Shown here: in pieces, positions 45,604 through 57,719 of the stretch | Layout: every line of letters starts with the position of its first letter | How positions within the stretch are numbered: the first letter of the stretch is position 1 | NCBI GenBank assembly: GCA_963932465.1 | Contig: OZ010790.1 | Span: 348,961,087 to 349,025,086, forward strand | DNA: 64,000 bases | Direction of reading: 5' to 3' | Source of the DNA: Maratus speciosus | Taxonomy: Eukaryota > Arthropoda > Arachnida > Araneae > Salticidae | The notes under the pieces: generated by a model | What the model saw: the letters and a program-made list of their open reading frames with translations, nothing else | What the model was told of the DNA's origin: nothing | Database searches by the model: none | Position numbers and translations under genes: made by a program

Positions 45604-48600
45604 CACAAGCAAGTAATATTGAAACTTGTATCATTTCAAGAAATATAATATTTTATACAAAGTACTAGCTGCATTTAAAAAATAATAACTCACAAATTAT
45701 TACATAAAGTAATATATACAAAATAATAAACTTTGTTGTTAATTACAAAGAAATATTTATTTATTTATTAGTATTTTATTGTTTTTCGGAAAACCATTAT
45801 CAAATAAACTCAGAAAAGATTCTAAACTTGGATAAAAAAAGAACCGAGTCTAAAATCTCTGTCCTGATAATGAAAATTATAATTACAAAATATGAATTAA
45901 TGGCCCCTAATTTCGAAAGTTGATGAAACAGGCATCCTCCCCGCCACATATAACAATACCTGTATTCTATCTTTACACTGTCAATAGCGTATTCGCTGTG
46001 TTTTTTTTAGGATTACAGAACTGAATTTCTTTCTTGTAAAATTTAAAATGATTATCAAATGCCCTTTACACTGTACTGTTTTTTACACCTTTTCCCTTCC
46101 ACATATCGATTCTCGGTAAATATTACATTTAAATAACTGTCCAAAAAGTTTGTTTCACGAAATACAGAAATATTCTGAAAAAGGTTTATTACAATATTTA
46201 TGAAAACAGTAACAAACATCTTTTTTGCAGAACTATAAACGAACTTTTTTATTTTTATTATATTTAATAGCACTATAAATTTCATATTGCGTTTTATCGT
46301 GTTAAAAAAAGAAAACTTACAACTATTAAAAATGACTCAATTAATTTTTTTTTTCTTTTGATATACTAGTATATTATTTTATAATCTATATTTATTAAAC
46401 ATTTAAAGATAAAAGAGCTTATTTAGTCTCATATCAAATAAATTACGTACAGTATTTTGAAGATATCTGAAATGAAAATATTAAGATTTCTAACTGTAAA
46501 ATTATTCGAACAAAAGCTCAAAGGAGATATTTTATCAGTACTTTCCAGAATAAAATACTTCAAAAAGATTTTAAATCCTCTATACAGAAAAGAAACCTTT
46601 ATTCAAAGCAGACAGAACCTTTGATCTGCGCATGTATCACTAAATTAACTTATTTCTCGAACATAACCACTTTCATTTCTTTAGGAAACTTTATTTTCTT
46701 CCAGTATAGTTAAAAGTATGTAAGCAACTACTTTAAAACATGTCTGAAACTTTATTAGAAATGTTAATATTTATCTAGTACTAAACTTAGTAGCATTTTT
46801 AGTTAATTAAAAATGGAAAATAGTCAAGTACAAATTTCGCTTAAATGATATTTTAAATAGGATATGCGTAAAATGTAGGGTTTCAGCGATTTTTTGAAAG
46901 TAATATTTATTATCGAAATTGAAAATATGAATTATTGAAAAATTATTGTGATTTTTTTTTTGAAGTAAAGTGGTCATTTTAAAGAATTCTTTTGGTTTAA
47001 ATTATAAGGATTACAGATTGAGAAATAATTCATTTTAAGCACAAGGAAATGACTTGAGTTACGTTTGCTACCTTTATCTGAGCTTCAAACTTAGGACTTT
47101 GATCACGACAGTATAATTATTTGTTCCAGGTCATTATGAAATGTGTATTATAGCTCGTACTTTTGGCACTTTATTTTGCTGTCACTAGGGCATTGTGTCA
47201 CATGGGTTGTGATTTCAAATGCTAAATACACTGTGGAGGTAATCGGGTATAAAATTGTATTTTCAAAACTTTAAAATCTTACGGATACTACTCGTAGATT
47301 TATTATTTTATTTTTTTGGTTTCAATTACGTAATGTGTTCTCATAAAATGAAGCTATATGTATTAAAATTATTGCCTTTTTGTTATCTCAAAATAAATAA
47401 AAAATTAACTATATTCAGATTATTTTCTTGTTGGGTTAATGCGGTTAAATTGTGCGTGTAAAAAAATTAGAGGTTTATTAATGAAAATATATCATGCCGA
47501 AATAGAGGAAATTAGCATAAACTTATTGCTGCAGCGTACATTGATAAGCACATCTTGAAATCTTCTACAGCCAATTTCATTCAGATCATTCATATTATAC
47601 CTGTCTTTTTTTTAACATACATGCGGGGCATGTCTGACAAAAATAAGTATATTTGTTTATAGGTTTGGTTCTAAAATAAAACCGTTTATCTTAAATAATA
47701 TATATTGTAAAAATTATAACTATATAGGTACTGCCGTTTAAACTTTTAAGTAAACTTTTTTGAACGAAATGTATTGTAATGATTCCTCAATTAGAAAATT
47801 GTACATCAGATGACTTTGTAACAATATGGTTTTAAGTTTATGCTACTGCTCTCAGATTTTTAAAGAAATTCCAATTATTATTATTTTACTTTATCTTTGT
47901 TATTTAAAAAAAATTTTCACTGAAACAATGGGAAACATGGTATAAAAACATGGAATTTATACTTAAATTATACCTTTTTACTCATATTAACCAAACAGGA
48001 GATATTATTTATGAAAAACAAATTGACAACAATCAAGCTGTAAATAATTACTGTTCATGGTCTCTGAACAGTAAGCGCCGTGTTTGAGTTTCTAATGATT
48101 ATTTGTAAATATGTATAAAAAATGTACGGTACAGTGGAATTTGGAAAAAAAATTTTTGTTTCATTTTCATTAGTGTAGTTAAATTCGCTTAACAAAATGA
48201 GCCATTTTCTCAGAGTCAGAAAATGCTAATCGGGTTACATTTTATTTTATCTGGTACAAAACAACTATATATGATGATTTTTTAAAAGGAAAAATACAAC
48301 CTAAAATTGTGGTGAATTTTTAAAAGAAAAATATTATGTACATTGTGATGATTTTTCGTATTAAAAATATTATGTACTGTACATTGAATGGATTTTAAAG
48401 AACAAATACAACTACTCCCTTAAATTATTTATATTTAGATTTCATGGCAATTCGGTTATTTTAGAAGAAGCTAAAGTCCAAAGTGCGATCACCAGAAAAA
48501 ATGTAAACACCTACTAAAAACATTTTAAAATAAAAATAATTAATTTAAGAAAATATTTCCTATAAGATGTATATTATATGTACATATTTTCTTAGAATTT

Positions 48601-49288
48601 TTTATCTATGTCGTAATACATAATACGGAATCTATAAAGGAAATTGCAAGCATATATACAAACAAATCAATATAAAACTGACAAACCTGAGGCTGTGAGT
48701 TTCTGTGTTGAAATATGGTAGACGGGAAATGCTGAGTTTGAATTAATCTGCTCGTCTGCTTGTCTTGCTCGTCTGTTTAAACGTTCGGAGTTTTCTGGGG
48801 TTTTTTTTCGATCCTTGCATAAAATCAGGTTAGGTTCTAGTATAAAAATTGGCATCCCCCTTCTTTAGACTCGGCATATTTTCGTCGCGCTGCGCTCTGT
48901 TAAACGACCATAACAAAGAACAACTAAACCTTAACTGCCACACACAGTTAAAGACGGCCCAATTTCGAATGGTCTCAATGTTTTTCAGATTTACAACATG
49001 GCTGTGAAAATAATGATAAATTTCCCTTAGATTTATAATGTTATAAACTGTCGTATAAATTAAATATTGTAGCTGTTTTTTAAAAGAACGTATAAACAAA
49101 TAATCGACGTATAAATAACTTTAATAAATGCATTAGCATAGCTAAAGAGCTGTTTAAATTAACAAATATGAAATAAAAATCAAACAGAAATACTGGTATT
49201 GTTAGAATAAACGAAATGTTATATGATACAATAATGATTTTTAAATAATGCACCATACAAATTTTTTTTAACTTTTCTATGCTAAATA
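45601..49288. other. AT-rich, no gene recognised
   Basis: About 3.7 kb without any repeat pair, transposon end or protein signature that I could recognise. Short open frames (46055-46285 minus, 47255-47461 plus, 48667-48855, 48830-49099 and 49080-49313 minus) show no domain. This is the longest plain stretch of the window. Confidence 0.5.
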
Positions 49289-49534
49289 TTAACCCTTTAA
49301 GCTTGGGAGACATTTTGGTAGAAATTAAAAGTTTGGGTAGTTTCCCCTAATCGATAGGATTGCATTCGATTGAAAAAAAATACCCGACGTCAGGTTAGGC
49401 CAAAAGAAGACTCACACAATCGTGTATGTTTGATCTTATCGCAGCCGTTTTTTGACTAAATCTATGCATTTGTGTAGTTTGGGATTACGTGTAAAAATAT
49501 TTTAAGATAAAAGTTTAAGAAATGTTGTTTATTA

Positions 49535-49597
49535 AGATTACGTTCTTAATAAGAATAAGAACGTTCTTATTAAGAATAAGAACGTTGTTGTTTATTA
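49535..49597. repeat. Palindromic tandem TTCTTATTAAGAATAAGAACG
   Basis: Alternating copies of 'aataagaataagaacgttc' and its complement build a self-complementary 60 bp stretch inside the piggyBac element. The frame 49522-49737 crosses it and is not a gene. Confidence 0.6.
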
Positions 49598-49739
49598 AGA
49601 TAATTTTCATCAGCTACAATGAAAATGTTTCATATAATTTTTGCTTTTGGACAGACATAAATAAACATCACATTTCTCACATCTCACTCTTGTACGGCTG
49701 GAACAGTTTTGAAACCGGTAACTCCTGGCAGTTTTAAGA

Positions 49740-50755
49740 TAGTCAAAACAGGGCCAGTGACTAGTTGCATCTAACCTCTTACTTTCAAATGGTATATTTA
49801 TGGACTGATTGTAGAATTTTTATCTGCATGAATCACCAACATGATATGCAATCTCTTTTTCTTCACTGTTGCTGAGGACAGCCTTTGATCTTTTCTTTCT
49901 TCGTAATGGTACATCCAACAGATTCTAGGCCGAACTTAATCAAAACTATAGTAAATCAAGTGTCTTTACGGGGTAACTTCTTTGCAGTGGCATCGCGTTT
50001 GTAGTGAAACCACGAATTTAGTGCAGCCAGGTCAAGGAAATGAACCGTTGTTTTCAAGATCTACTTTCTTGTTTTAAACTAAATTCGATATGCCTCAATT
50101 TGCTGATCGCATATCCCCATACCTCCCATTGATGCGTTGTAGCTCATAACACTGGCTGGACAAGAGACATCGACTTTCATTGTTCTTCCTTCGACCACCG
50201 CTTGATGGTCTAGTTACATCCTGTACACATCGACGGCAGTACGACTTTCTTATTGTCTGTCCACTCGATCATTACAATTCCATTTTCTGAGATTCAATGC
50301 CTCACCCTTCTTAAGAGCCTTTAACAAATGGGATACTCTTCACTCTGTTTGAATTGTGCCTTTTCCTTCAAATTTCCCTATTTTTAGTTTTTCCAGAAGC
50401 GGTATTGTGTTGATATACCGATCAAAGTACATAAAACTAGGTCTGAACCAGAGTAAGAACTACAACAGGTCCTAAGCCTAGATCCGTGTGGACCAGGTCT
50501 GTACTTTCCCCCTGGTATACTACAAAATTTGAAACTATCAAAAGACGCTGTTACCATAGTGCGTGGTTTGTTTTTTACATACTGCTTTACTGAGGCACGT
50601 CCTAAAAAAAGGAATCGTTTGCTCATCTATGGCAAATTTTCCCTGATCTCTTGGTAAATTCTAGCAGACACTACGGAATCTGTCAAACATTTTCTGAACT
50701 TTCCATAATTTATTATTCATTCCTGATGGTTTACTTGCTGCGTCGACAAAATGCA
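49740..50755 (-). pseudogene. piggyBac transposase, inactivated
   Basis: Read on the minus strand in several frames. NKLWKVQKMFDRFR (near 50700) comes first, then FAIDEQTIPFF and GRASVKQYVKNKPRT (about 50560-50640), the piggyBac DE...PFKGR(S)xLKQYxPxKP signature. Next are DLGLGPVVVLTL, a Tyr-Phe-Asp-like core, and LPLLEKLK / GKFEGKGTIQ equivalents (about 50350-50470). Then comes KVDVSCPASVMSYNASMGG (about 50120-50175), corresponding to the conserved CP..V..YN..MGGVD block. VHFLDLAALNSWFHYKRDA (about 49985-50050) follows, and a Cys-containing tail. There are several stops and frameshifts, and MGGVD has become MGGMG. The normal N-terminal part is not visible. Identity as piggyBac/PGBD family is secure; function is not possible. 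Confidence 0.85.
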
Positions 50756-51078
50756 ATTAATTTCTCAATTTTAAAAATCTATCTCGTTTCATGCATATAA
50801 CTCATATAAAACTTATAATTCATATATGGCATCTATAATTCAGAAGACAAACATACAGTTCGTTAAATGTGCATGTTATTTCTCGAATAGTACCTATTTT
50901 AAATAGGAATCATAGATAGTACAGACCTATTAATTTAAAATTAATCCGCTTTAAAAATGTAATTAATAATAAATAAATTGATAAAAACATTAATAAAAAA
51001 ATTCACTTAAAAATAAAAATTTTATTAATATTAGGATTTGCAATTATTTTGAAATGGTAAATTCCGAACTTACACAAG

Positions 51079-51298
51079 CCAGCAAAGAGGAAATTGCTGG
51101 CCAGCAGCAAGATAGGTGCTGGTAATGATGGAGAAGTGCTGGCTAATGGTCTACCACTGCATGACCACTGCTGGACAGCTTCAGTGAACTTTGCTATTGG
51201 AAATCATCAGATAAAAGTCTGGTGGGCATCCATTTTATCTCATGCGCTGGCTCACCACTACGTGGAAGTGCACGAACTTTTACAGTATTATTGCTGGG
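51079..51298. mobile_element. CCAGCAAAG MITE, copy 1
   Basis: It begins CCAGCAAAGAGGAAATTGC and ends TATTATTGCTGGG. The interior is dense in GCTGG/CCAGC and 'gtgctggctaatgg'-type repeats, and 'tgctggccagca' is itself a palindrome. A second copy of similar length lies at 51950-52180. The frame 51094-51312 lies within it and is not a gene. Confidence 0.55.
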
Positions 51299-51692
51299 AA
51301 CCGTTACGCTAGGTGGCGCTGCGAATATCGAAGACATTGAGTATTTGAACACAAATGTGAAATGAATATCTTAACACAATTTAAGCTGTGAAGCTAATTT
51401 TTTAAACTGTAAAAAATATAGCAACACTGCCACCAACAAAATAAATAAGTAAATGAATAAATAAATAAATTCTTTAATTCAACAGTTTTTTTTCTCCTTA
51501 AATCTGGTTTTACTAGGTTACAAAGGATTTCGGTTTTCATAATTTACGCAGTTCAGAATCAATAATAAAAAAAGCGTATAAAATACATAGGATTTCTATA
51601 CAATAGAATAATTTCTATACCAGTTTAATGATTGGGAACGCAAATAAAAAAAGAAACAAACTTGAAATTGTGTAATGAGAGCTTGAAAACTA

Positions 51693-51790
51693 CAAGCAAT
51701 CGTAGCGTACGCTGAAAGCACTTGTTCATGTCCGATCGCGAAAACCAAGCAGCATCGAGCGCGGTCAGTACTTGGGAGGGTGACCACATG
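51693..51790 (+). pseudogene. 5S rRNA-derived segment
   Basis: 'gcaatcgtagcgtacgctga' followed by 'tgtccgatcgcgaaaaccaa', 'gcagcatcgagcgcggtc' and 'agtacttgggagggtgacc' follows the animal 5S rRNA order (loop A/B, internal control box A, intermediate element and box C). Changes such as GGATGGGTG to GGAGGGTG and loss of the 3' arm after GTGACC show it is not a working gene. It could be a 5S pseudogene or the head of a 5S-derived SINE (SINE3 type). The minus-strand frame 51596-51829 over it is not a gene. Confidence 0.8.
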
Positions 51791-51949
51791 CAGTTCAACT
51801 ATTTCTATAGCCATTTCTGTTATAGACACTTCTACAGATGTTTCTATAGCTCTTGGTGAAACTAGCTTATAGAAAAAAGAGCCATAATTATATAATACTT
51901 TGTTTTTTATAGAATTCTATAAGAAATTTTTGTAAGGGAAAGTGCTGGG

Positions 51950-52180
51950 CCAGCAAAGGAATAGCGGTGGGATAGGTGCTAGCTCTGCAGTAAAAGTGCC
52001 GGATTGAAGTAATGTGGTGGCATACCAATGCTGGCCTGCTGTTGGCCATCAGTGATGGGCCAGCTGCATTCGGCTCGGACACTTTTTGACAGGTTGGCAC
52101 CCTTGCACTTTACCGCTGATAGCACTGCTGGCTGCCATCTTTTTTCCAACTGATGGCCCACTGTTTCTTTCTTTGCTGGG
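51950..52180. mobile_element. CCAGCAAAG MITE, copy 2
   Basis: The ends CCAGCAAAGGAATAGCGG and TTCTTTCTTTGCTGGG mirror each other over about 10 bp. Inside are many GCTGGC/CCAGC and 'ggccatcagtgatgggcc'-type short palindromes. It is related to copy 1 in ends and composition. The minus-strand frames 51888-52100 and 51979-52161 fall in it. Confidence 0.55.
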
Positions 52181-52255
52181 AATTGTGTAGGTTATTATTT
52201 TTTCGACTTTTATAAATCCTAATTAAATTTATCAAGGACAAAATCTATTAAAATC

Positions 52256-52510
52256 ATGAATAAATTAGATGGAAATAAAGTAAAATCAAAGCAAACACTA
52301 AAAATCATATTTAAAAGACATTACGACAGTACATACTTTCTGTCAGATGATATAGTCTTCTTAAAAGCAAAAAAATCTAACCCTGTCTTGCAGTTGGTGC
52401 CCCCTAGTTGTATATTATCAAAACATTTGAAGCCAATTAACGTATACAAATGGGCAAATTCGGTTTTAAAACGCACAGAAACAGGAAATAGTCTTTTTCT
52501 TTTACTTTAG
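52256..52510 (+). other. Unassigned 84-residue open frame
   Basis: An ATG-started frame of mixed composition (MNKLDGNKVKSKQTLKIIFK...) near the right end of the piggyBac element and on the opposite strand to its transposase. No domain or motif is recognised. The lack of low complexity makes it slightly better than the other short frames, but there is no independent support. Confidence 0.15.
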
Positions 52511-52930
52511 GATCACCGACACAATTGTGTAGGTAAGGGCAGAAAGGGTTAAATGAATAAAAAATAACTTATGCAATCTTTTGCAATATTAAATGTTGCA
52601 GATCGCTTTAAAAGAACGCTTTTTTTTTAGAACATCGTTTAAAAATTGCAAAACTTATTACTCATTCATCCGAATTCCCTCTTATCAGTAAACAAACAAA
52701 TAAGTACATACAACTAAGGTAATAAAAATAAGGATAACATCAAATAAAAATCACATAAACAATAAATATACTTTATTAAAATCATTTATAACATTATCAA
52801 TTCTTTCAAGTCAGTCTCTAATCTATTGTACTGTTTATAAAAATATGAGATAGTAGATGTTTTGTTTTAGTACACTAAAAATTGTGTATTCACATTTGCC
52901 CTTTTACATGTCAAGAATAGAATAAAAATA

Positions 52931-53998
52931 TGGGGCATTTTCACAATCTTTTGACTTTTAAGTCCCTGAATAATAATTTTTATTTTAGTACATATTTTGG
53001 TGTTTTTTTAATTTCATATACTGGGGAACATACCATTGCATCATTGTATAACAATATTAACAAGATAAATAAGTTTTGGACGATGTTGGGGGTCCAAATA
53101 CCAGTAAAACTCCTATACCATCCCGTGTCCCTGATTTTTATGTTTGGAGCTAACTGTATAAAATTGTTTCAGTAAAAGTAATTCGATGTAATTTTTTTCC
53201 GAAATTGGGACAATTGTTTCATATAAATATGTTACAAAAAATTAACCTGTGCACATTTTTACGGTTGATATTATTTTTTGAACTCTGTCCCTGGGTTTTA
53301 GATTCCTTATCATCCCTTTTGCTAAACTTATACAGAATATGACTTCACATGCAGCCACTGAATTATTTTGAAGTTTTTTTCTCATACAGAAGTATGCTAT
53401 AGAAAGAATGTCTTAAATTCTTTGGCAGGAAATTTACTGCAGAATTTAAATCAGCAGCTAAATATCAATTTCTAGCATCGTGGCTTTATAGGTAGTTCCC
53501 AAGGTTTTTTCCTGCACTTTTCGAGGTATTTTTTTTTATTTAATCCAATGTAAATAACAATTTCTAAAAATAAATGAGCATTGTGGCTATCACTTAGTCT
53601 TTATATGATTTGCCTAAACATATTGGTAATTTCCCCTACCGTCCTATCCTTACCATCCCTTTTTTCCATTACCGTCCCTTTTTCCCTATACCATCCCCTT
53701 GTTTTTTCATTCCGCCCCTTCTTTAACACCCCTTTAAGACAATTTTATACAAAATTTTGTACTAAAAATACTACATAGTTATTATTTCTTATTTGAATGT
53801 CCTGTGGATACTATGCAAATTCATTATAAGTAAAAATTTAGAAGAAAATAGAAAGTTATAGTGGTAAAATGGTAAGGAAACTTAAACTCGTAAGTTTAAC
53901 TTAAACCTCAGTTAAACAAAAAAAATCTTTGATGCAGACCATTTTTAATTTCACTAGATTTTTATTCCCGAAAGTCAAAAGAGTGTGAGAATGCCCCA
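52931..53998. mobile_element. TA-flanked TGGGGCATTTTCACA element
   Basis: The left end TGGGGCATTTTCACAATCTT and right end (complement TGGGGCATTCTCACACTCTT) both continue into TTGACTTT, with TA on both sides (52929-52930, 53999-54000). Length 1068 bp. The interior has short C-rich repeats of the type 'taccatccc' / 'taccgtccc' at 53635-53700 and near 53115. No transposase was found in the frames checked (52930-53175, 53581-53778), so it is probably non-autonomous. Confidence 0.75.
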
Positions 53999-54050
53999 TA
54001 CATGTGCAGATTTTTAAATAACATAAAATAGACCTGACTAGTTTAATTAT

Positions 54051-54180
54051 TGAGTCAACTTTACTTATTAATAATATTCAAGACAGTATTTCCATCACAA
54101 AATTGATGATTGGCATAATAGATGACCAAGCCTCAATTGTAAGTTTTGATCCATATTCAGATTTCATGACTGATATTTAA
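54051..54180 (+). other. Short open frame ending at a splice-like GTAAGT, not called a gene
   Basis: An open run of about 56 codons without ATG reads ...SITKLMIGIIDDQASIVSF. It contains ATT|GTAAGT, which resembles a 5' splice site, at about 54136-54142. No homology is recognised and no 3' splice signal is convincing. Confidence 0.12.
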
Positions 54181-54270
54181 ACGGAAGCCTTTAGCATAGT
54201 CTACAATGTAAAAAAAAAAAAAAAAAGTTTCCTAATCTGAGAAAATGTAACATAACTGCTATTGAAAATA

Positions 54271-55695
54271 CACTATATGGCCAAAGGTGACCGGTCACTT
54301 GAGATTTTTGACGTTTTATTAAATATCTAGTAAAATACATGAGGCATTAACCTGAAATTGAAGGTGTGTAAACAGTATTGTATAGGTCATATATTTCCGC
54401 GAAGATATTTTCCCGAAACCCCATAGGGGACCGTCAAAAAATTGAAAAAGAAAGAATATCTTTTGGATAACCCTGTAAAAACTAATGGTGCAAAAGCGTT
54501 TAAACTCTAGATTATTAATAAGTGGCTTATTGTAATATACTGTGTTCATTTTTTATGAGGATAGCATGTATACTCGTAGAAAAATTAAGGTTTTTATAAA
54601 AACAGTCCCAAATTTAGCCAAGTTTTTTGATTATAATTTCCAGAGTTCATAATATAAAAAAAAAGGTATTTTCAGAAAATATGACGAACAATATTGCACA
54701 CAATACCCCGCAATCAGAATGAAAAAGTAATAAAAATTGGATGAAAAATGAGCAGGTTTACTAAAAAATGTTTCACTGCGCATACGTGAATGAAATTGAA
54801 ATATAATGTGCATAATGTGTTAGCTAAATGTATAGAGCAACTTTTGTAAAAGTCTCAAAAACATAGTTTGAAAAGTCTGATAATAATCGTTTATATAATA
54901 AGCTCAAAATCCGTTGTACCCAAAATGAAGCAAAAAGATGAGGGATTGTATCCAAATGCAGTATTACTTGCAATATTGTGCATTCTAAATTGGCACTAAT
55001 CAATGGACATATGGATACAACCCCTTATGTTTTTGCTTCATTTTGGGAACAACGGATTTTGAGCTTATTCTATATACGATTATTATCAGACTTTTCAAAC
55101 TATATTTTGAGACTTTTACAAAAGTTGCTCTATACATTTAGCTAACACATTATGCGCATTATATTTCGATTGAATTCGCGCATGCGCAGTGAAACATTTT
55201 TTAGTAAACCTGCTCACTTTTTCATCCAATTTTTATTAATTTTTCATTCTGACTGCGGACTATTCTGTACAATATTGTTCGTAATTTTTTTCTGAAAAGA
55301 ACTTTTTTTTTATATTAAGAACTCTGCAAATTATAAGCAAAAAACTTGGCGAAATTTGGGATTGTTTTTATAAAATCCTTAATTTCTCTACGAGTATACA
55401 TGCTATCCTCATAAAAATGAACACAGTATATTACAATAAGCCACTTATTATTAATCTCGAGTTTAAACGCTTTTGTTCCATTAGGTTTTACAGGGTTATC
55501 CAAAAGATATTCGTTCTTTTTCAATTTTTTGACGGTCCCCTATGGGGTTTCGGAAAAAAATCTTCGCGGAAATCTATGACTCATACACTACTGTTTACAC
55601 ACCTGCAATTTCAGGTTAATTCCCTATGTATTTTTCTAGATATTTAACAAAAAGTCAAAAATCGCAAGTGACCGGTCACCTTAGGCCATATAGTG
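54271..55695. mobile_element. Giant foldback element A, 1425 bp
   Basis: Nearly the whole element is an inverted repeat. Arms 54271-54950 and 55017-55695 surround a loop of about 65 bp. The ends are CACTATATGGCCAAAGGTGA and its mirror, flanked by TA (54269-54270, 55696-55697). Mirrored landmarks include 'gaccggtcac', 'gggaccgtcaaaaaattga', 'aagtggcttattgtaatata', 'atagagcaacttttgtaaaa' and 'ttgagcttatt'. CACTATATGGCC-type ends with TA duplication point to the Tc1/mariner group. Paired frames 54319-54549 (minus) and 55417-55647 (plus) are the same arm sequence read twice, not genes. Confidence 0.85.
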
Positions 55696-55699
55696 TATA

Positions 55700-57645
55700 C
55701 AATAATCTCTTACGGGTTATCGACGATTCCGAAAACCGTTCTTTATATTTAGAAGTCACAGAAACCAATATATTTTCATCATTTGAATAAAACAGTTATA
55801 AAACAGTTTAATTTGCTGACACAGATTTTTGGGAAAGTTTTCGAATAGTTTTTTAGTGTATTTATCACTTTTCTGAACGCGGAATATAGATTGTTCGAAT
55901 GATATTAATTCTATAAAAAAATCATTTTCATGTTCAAAAAATATGTTTCGTAGATGAATATGATAATATAACAGCATTAATATTACATTAAAAGAAATAT
56001 TATTCTGTTACTGCTGAATGTATGAATTCAATTCCGCCGCTGAAAATGTTTAATTGTGAACTGATAACATCCGAGAAGCATATATATCGGTTTGAGAAAA
56101 TTGATTAATACACTAAAATACTACTTGGAAACCTTTCCGAAAATTGGTGCACGGTTGCAGGTTTGTCGATTCTATCGGGCCAGAAGTCGATTTTTAAAAA
56201 TTGTCCAAGCGTAATTTATTTTTTGCCTGTTATAGCTTAGTAATTAGAACACTGTATGGTTTTGACATAAATATTCTTGTATGCCCCATGGACTAGTGCA
56301 AAGTTGATGCTTCTTAGTTGGGAATGAATCAATCAATTTGATTATAGTTGTTTAATCTGTTACTTGAAGCGAATAAAATATACTGCTCGATCATGACGCT
56401 TCGGAACAAAATATGGACTTTATTTTATCGGATTTATGTGCATAAATTTTGCACATATCATCTGTTATTTCATATTTAATATCGCAAAAAACTCTGTTTT
56501 TTTTTTACAATTTTTTATTTTTAATATGGAAAATGTTATAAGATAAAGCATGATAAAGCTCAATTTTTGGTACTATTAAATAGTTGAGATTATTAACTTT
56601 TGGTTGCAATTTAATTTGTCTGCCTTTATTTGCCTCCCCAGTTCTTAGAATTGTTTTTAGCTTATTAACTTCTAAATAAAATTTTAAGAAATTTTAGTTC
56701 AAGTACCATTTTACTTTTCACAAAATCAGCAAGATTTAAGTTTGTCATATAAGTAAACTTTTCCAGTATTCTGCAACAGCAACAAGTTTTCAAATTCAAT
56801 GAAAATGTGAATTGGTGGAAAATGATTTATTTCTAGAGGAAAATTACAATGAAGTGCACATGAAGTTTTACAAGCACGAAATGTTTAAATTTATGACCAA
56901 ATTTGGACAAAAGTTACCTATTCTATTTAGATATCTCAGGACAAATTGATATAAAATATATTTCTTGGCTGAAAATTTCGAGTGATTACCAAATTGATCC
57001 AGACGAATTCGCCAAATTCAGACTGAATACAATGGAAAACATAATGTAGACCTTTACCCATGGTGTTTCAGGATTCCCATTCTTTACATAAGGTTCCAAC
57101 TGTGCAGAGATAAAATTATGGGAGACGATAGTATTCACAACTGACGCAACCTTAAGCCTAATTTCGTATCGTAGAATGGTCGTAGAATGGTCGTTGAATG
57201 GTGGAACTCATATATGCAGCTAACTCGAGATCAAAGGAAACTCAAAAAGCCGCCATTTAACAACTCTGCAAAAATGGATCATATTGTTATGCCTTTTTTA
57301 AAGCAGTCGTATATGCAGTCTAATCCTATTCTGAAAGTTTTATTTTTCTATGTACAGTATATTTTAAGATCTGTAAACCCATTTTTAAAAAAAATTGGAT
57401 GGTACAATTTCCTAAATTTTTTTTCTCGAAAATGGCCTGAACGATTTTTAAAAATTAATATATAATACGAATCTTTTAAGCGAATAAGACCTCACCTATT
57501 TCAAGGAAAACATTTGTTTATTATATAATGAAAAATGGTACTATATTTTTTCGCCATTCTAAGCGAATTTCACGGCAAATGTGCAACAAGTCATTACTGT
57601 ATTCGTACGCATTCTTTTCTTTTCTCCTCTTTTAATGAAACTCAT
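55700..57645. other. AT-rich, no gene recognised
   Basis: Nothing notable apart from a short tandem repeat, 'cgtagaatggt', three times at about 57171-57205. The frame 57187-57465 has no recognised domain. Confidence 0.45.
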
Positions 57646-57652
57646 CCGTGTC

Positions 57653-57700
57653 AGGTCTTGCTCAGTCGGTATGTCGTTGGGCTATTAATGTACGTCTGCG
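57653..57700 (+). pseudogene. tRNA-like fragment (tRNA-derived SINE or pseudogene)
   Basis: 'ggtcttgctcagtcggta' matches a tRNA D-arm/box A, followed by 'gttgggctattaatgtac', which looks like an anticodon arm. The TPsiC arm (GGTTCGAATCC) is missing, so a functional tRNA is excluded. Confidence 0.4.
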
Positions 57701-57719
57701 GCCTTTGTCCTCAGTGATA

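Larger units (their letters stand above)
49293..52548 (-). mobile_element. piggyBac element with TTAA flanks
   Basis: TTAA at 49289-49292 precedes CCCTTTAAGCTTGGG. At the other end GGGCAGAAAGGG is followed by TTAA at 52549-52552. TTAA duplication and CCCTTT-type ends are diagnostic of piggyBac. Subterminal ACACAATCGTGT (left, about 49416) and ACACAATTGTGT (right, about 52519) are matching palindromes at both ends. A transposase pseudogene lies on the minus strand. The element is 3.26 kb because two small MITEs and a 5S-like segment sit in its transposase-5' half. Confidence 0.8.

Noticed and set aside
45601..49288. Hidden gene in the repeat-free stretch
   Set aside because: Absence of repeats is suggestive of unique DNA, but no frame has recognisable content or a consistent exon pattern.
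54051..54180. Candidate exon ending at a GTAAGT site
   Set aside because: About 56 codons without homology, no convincing acceptor site; listed only at very low confidence.
57653..57700. Functional tRNA gene
   Set aside because: The TPsiC arm and acceptor pairing are missing; only box A and an anticodon-like arm remain.
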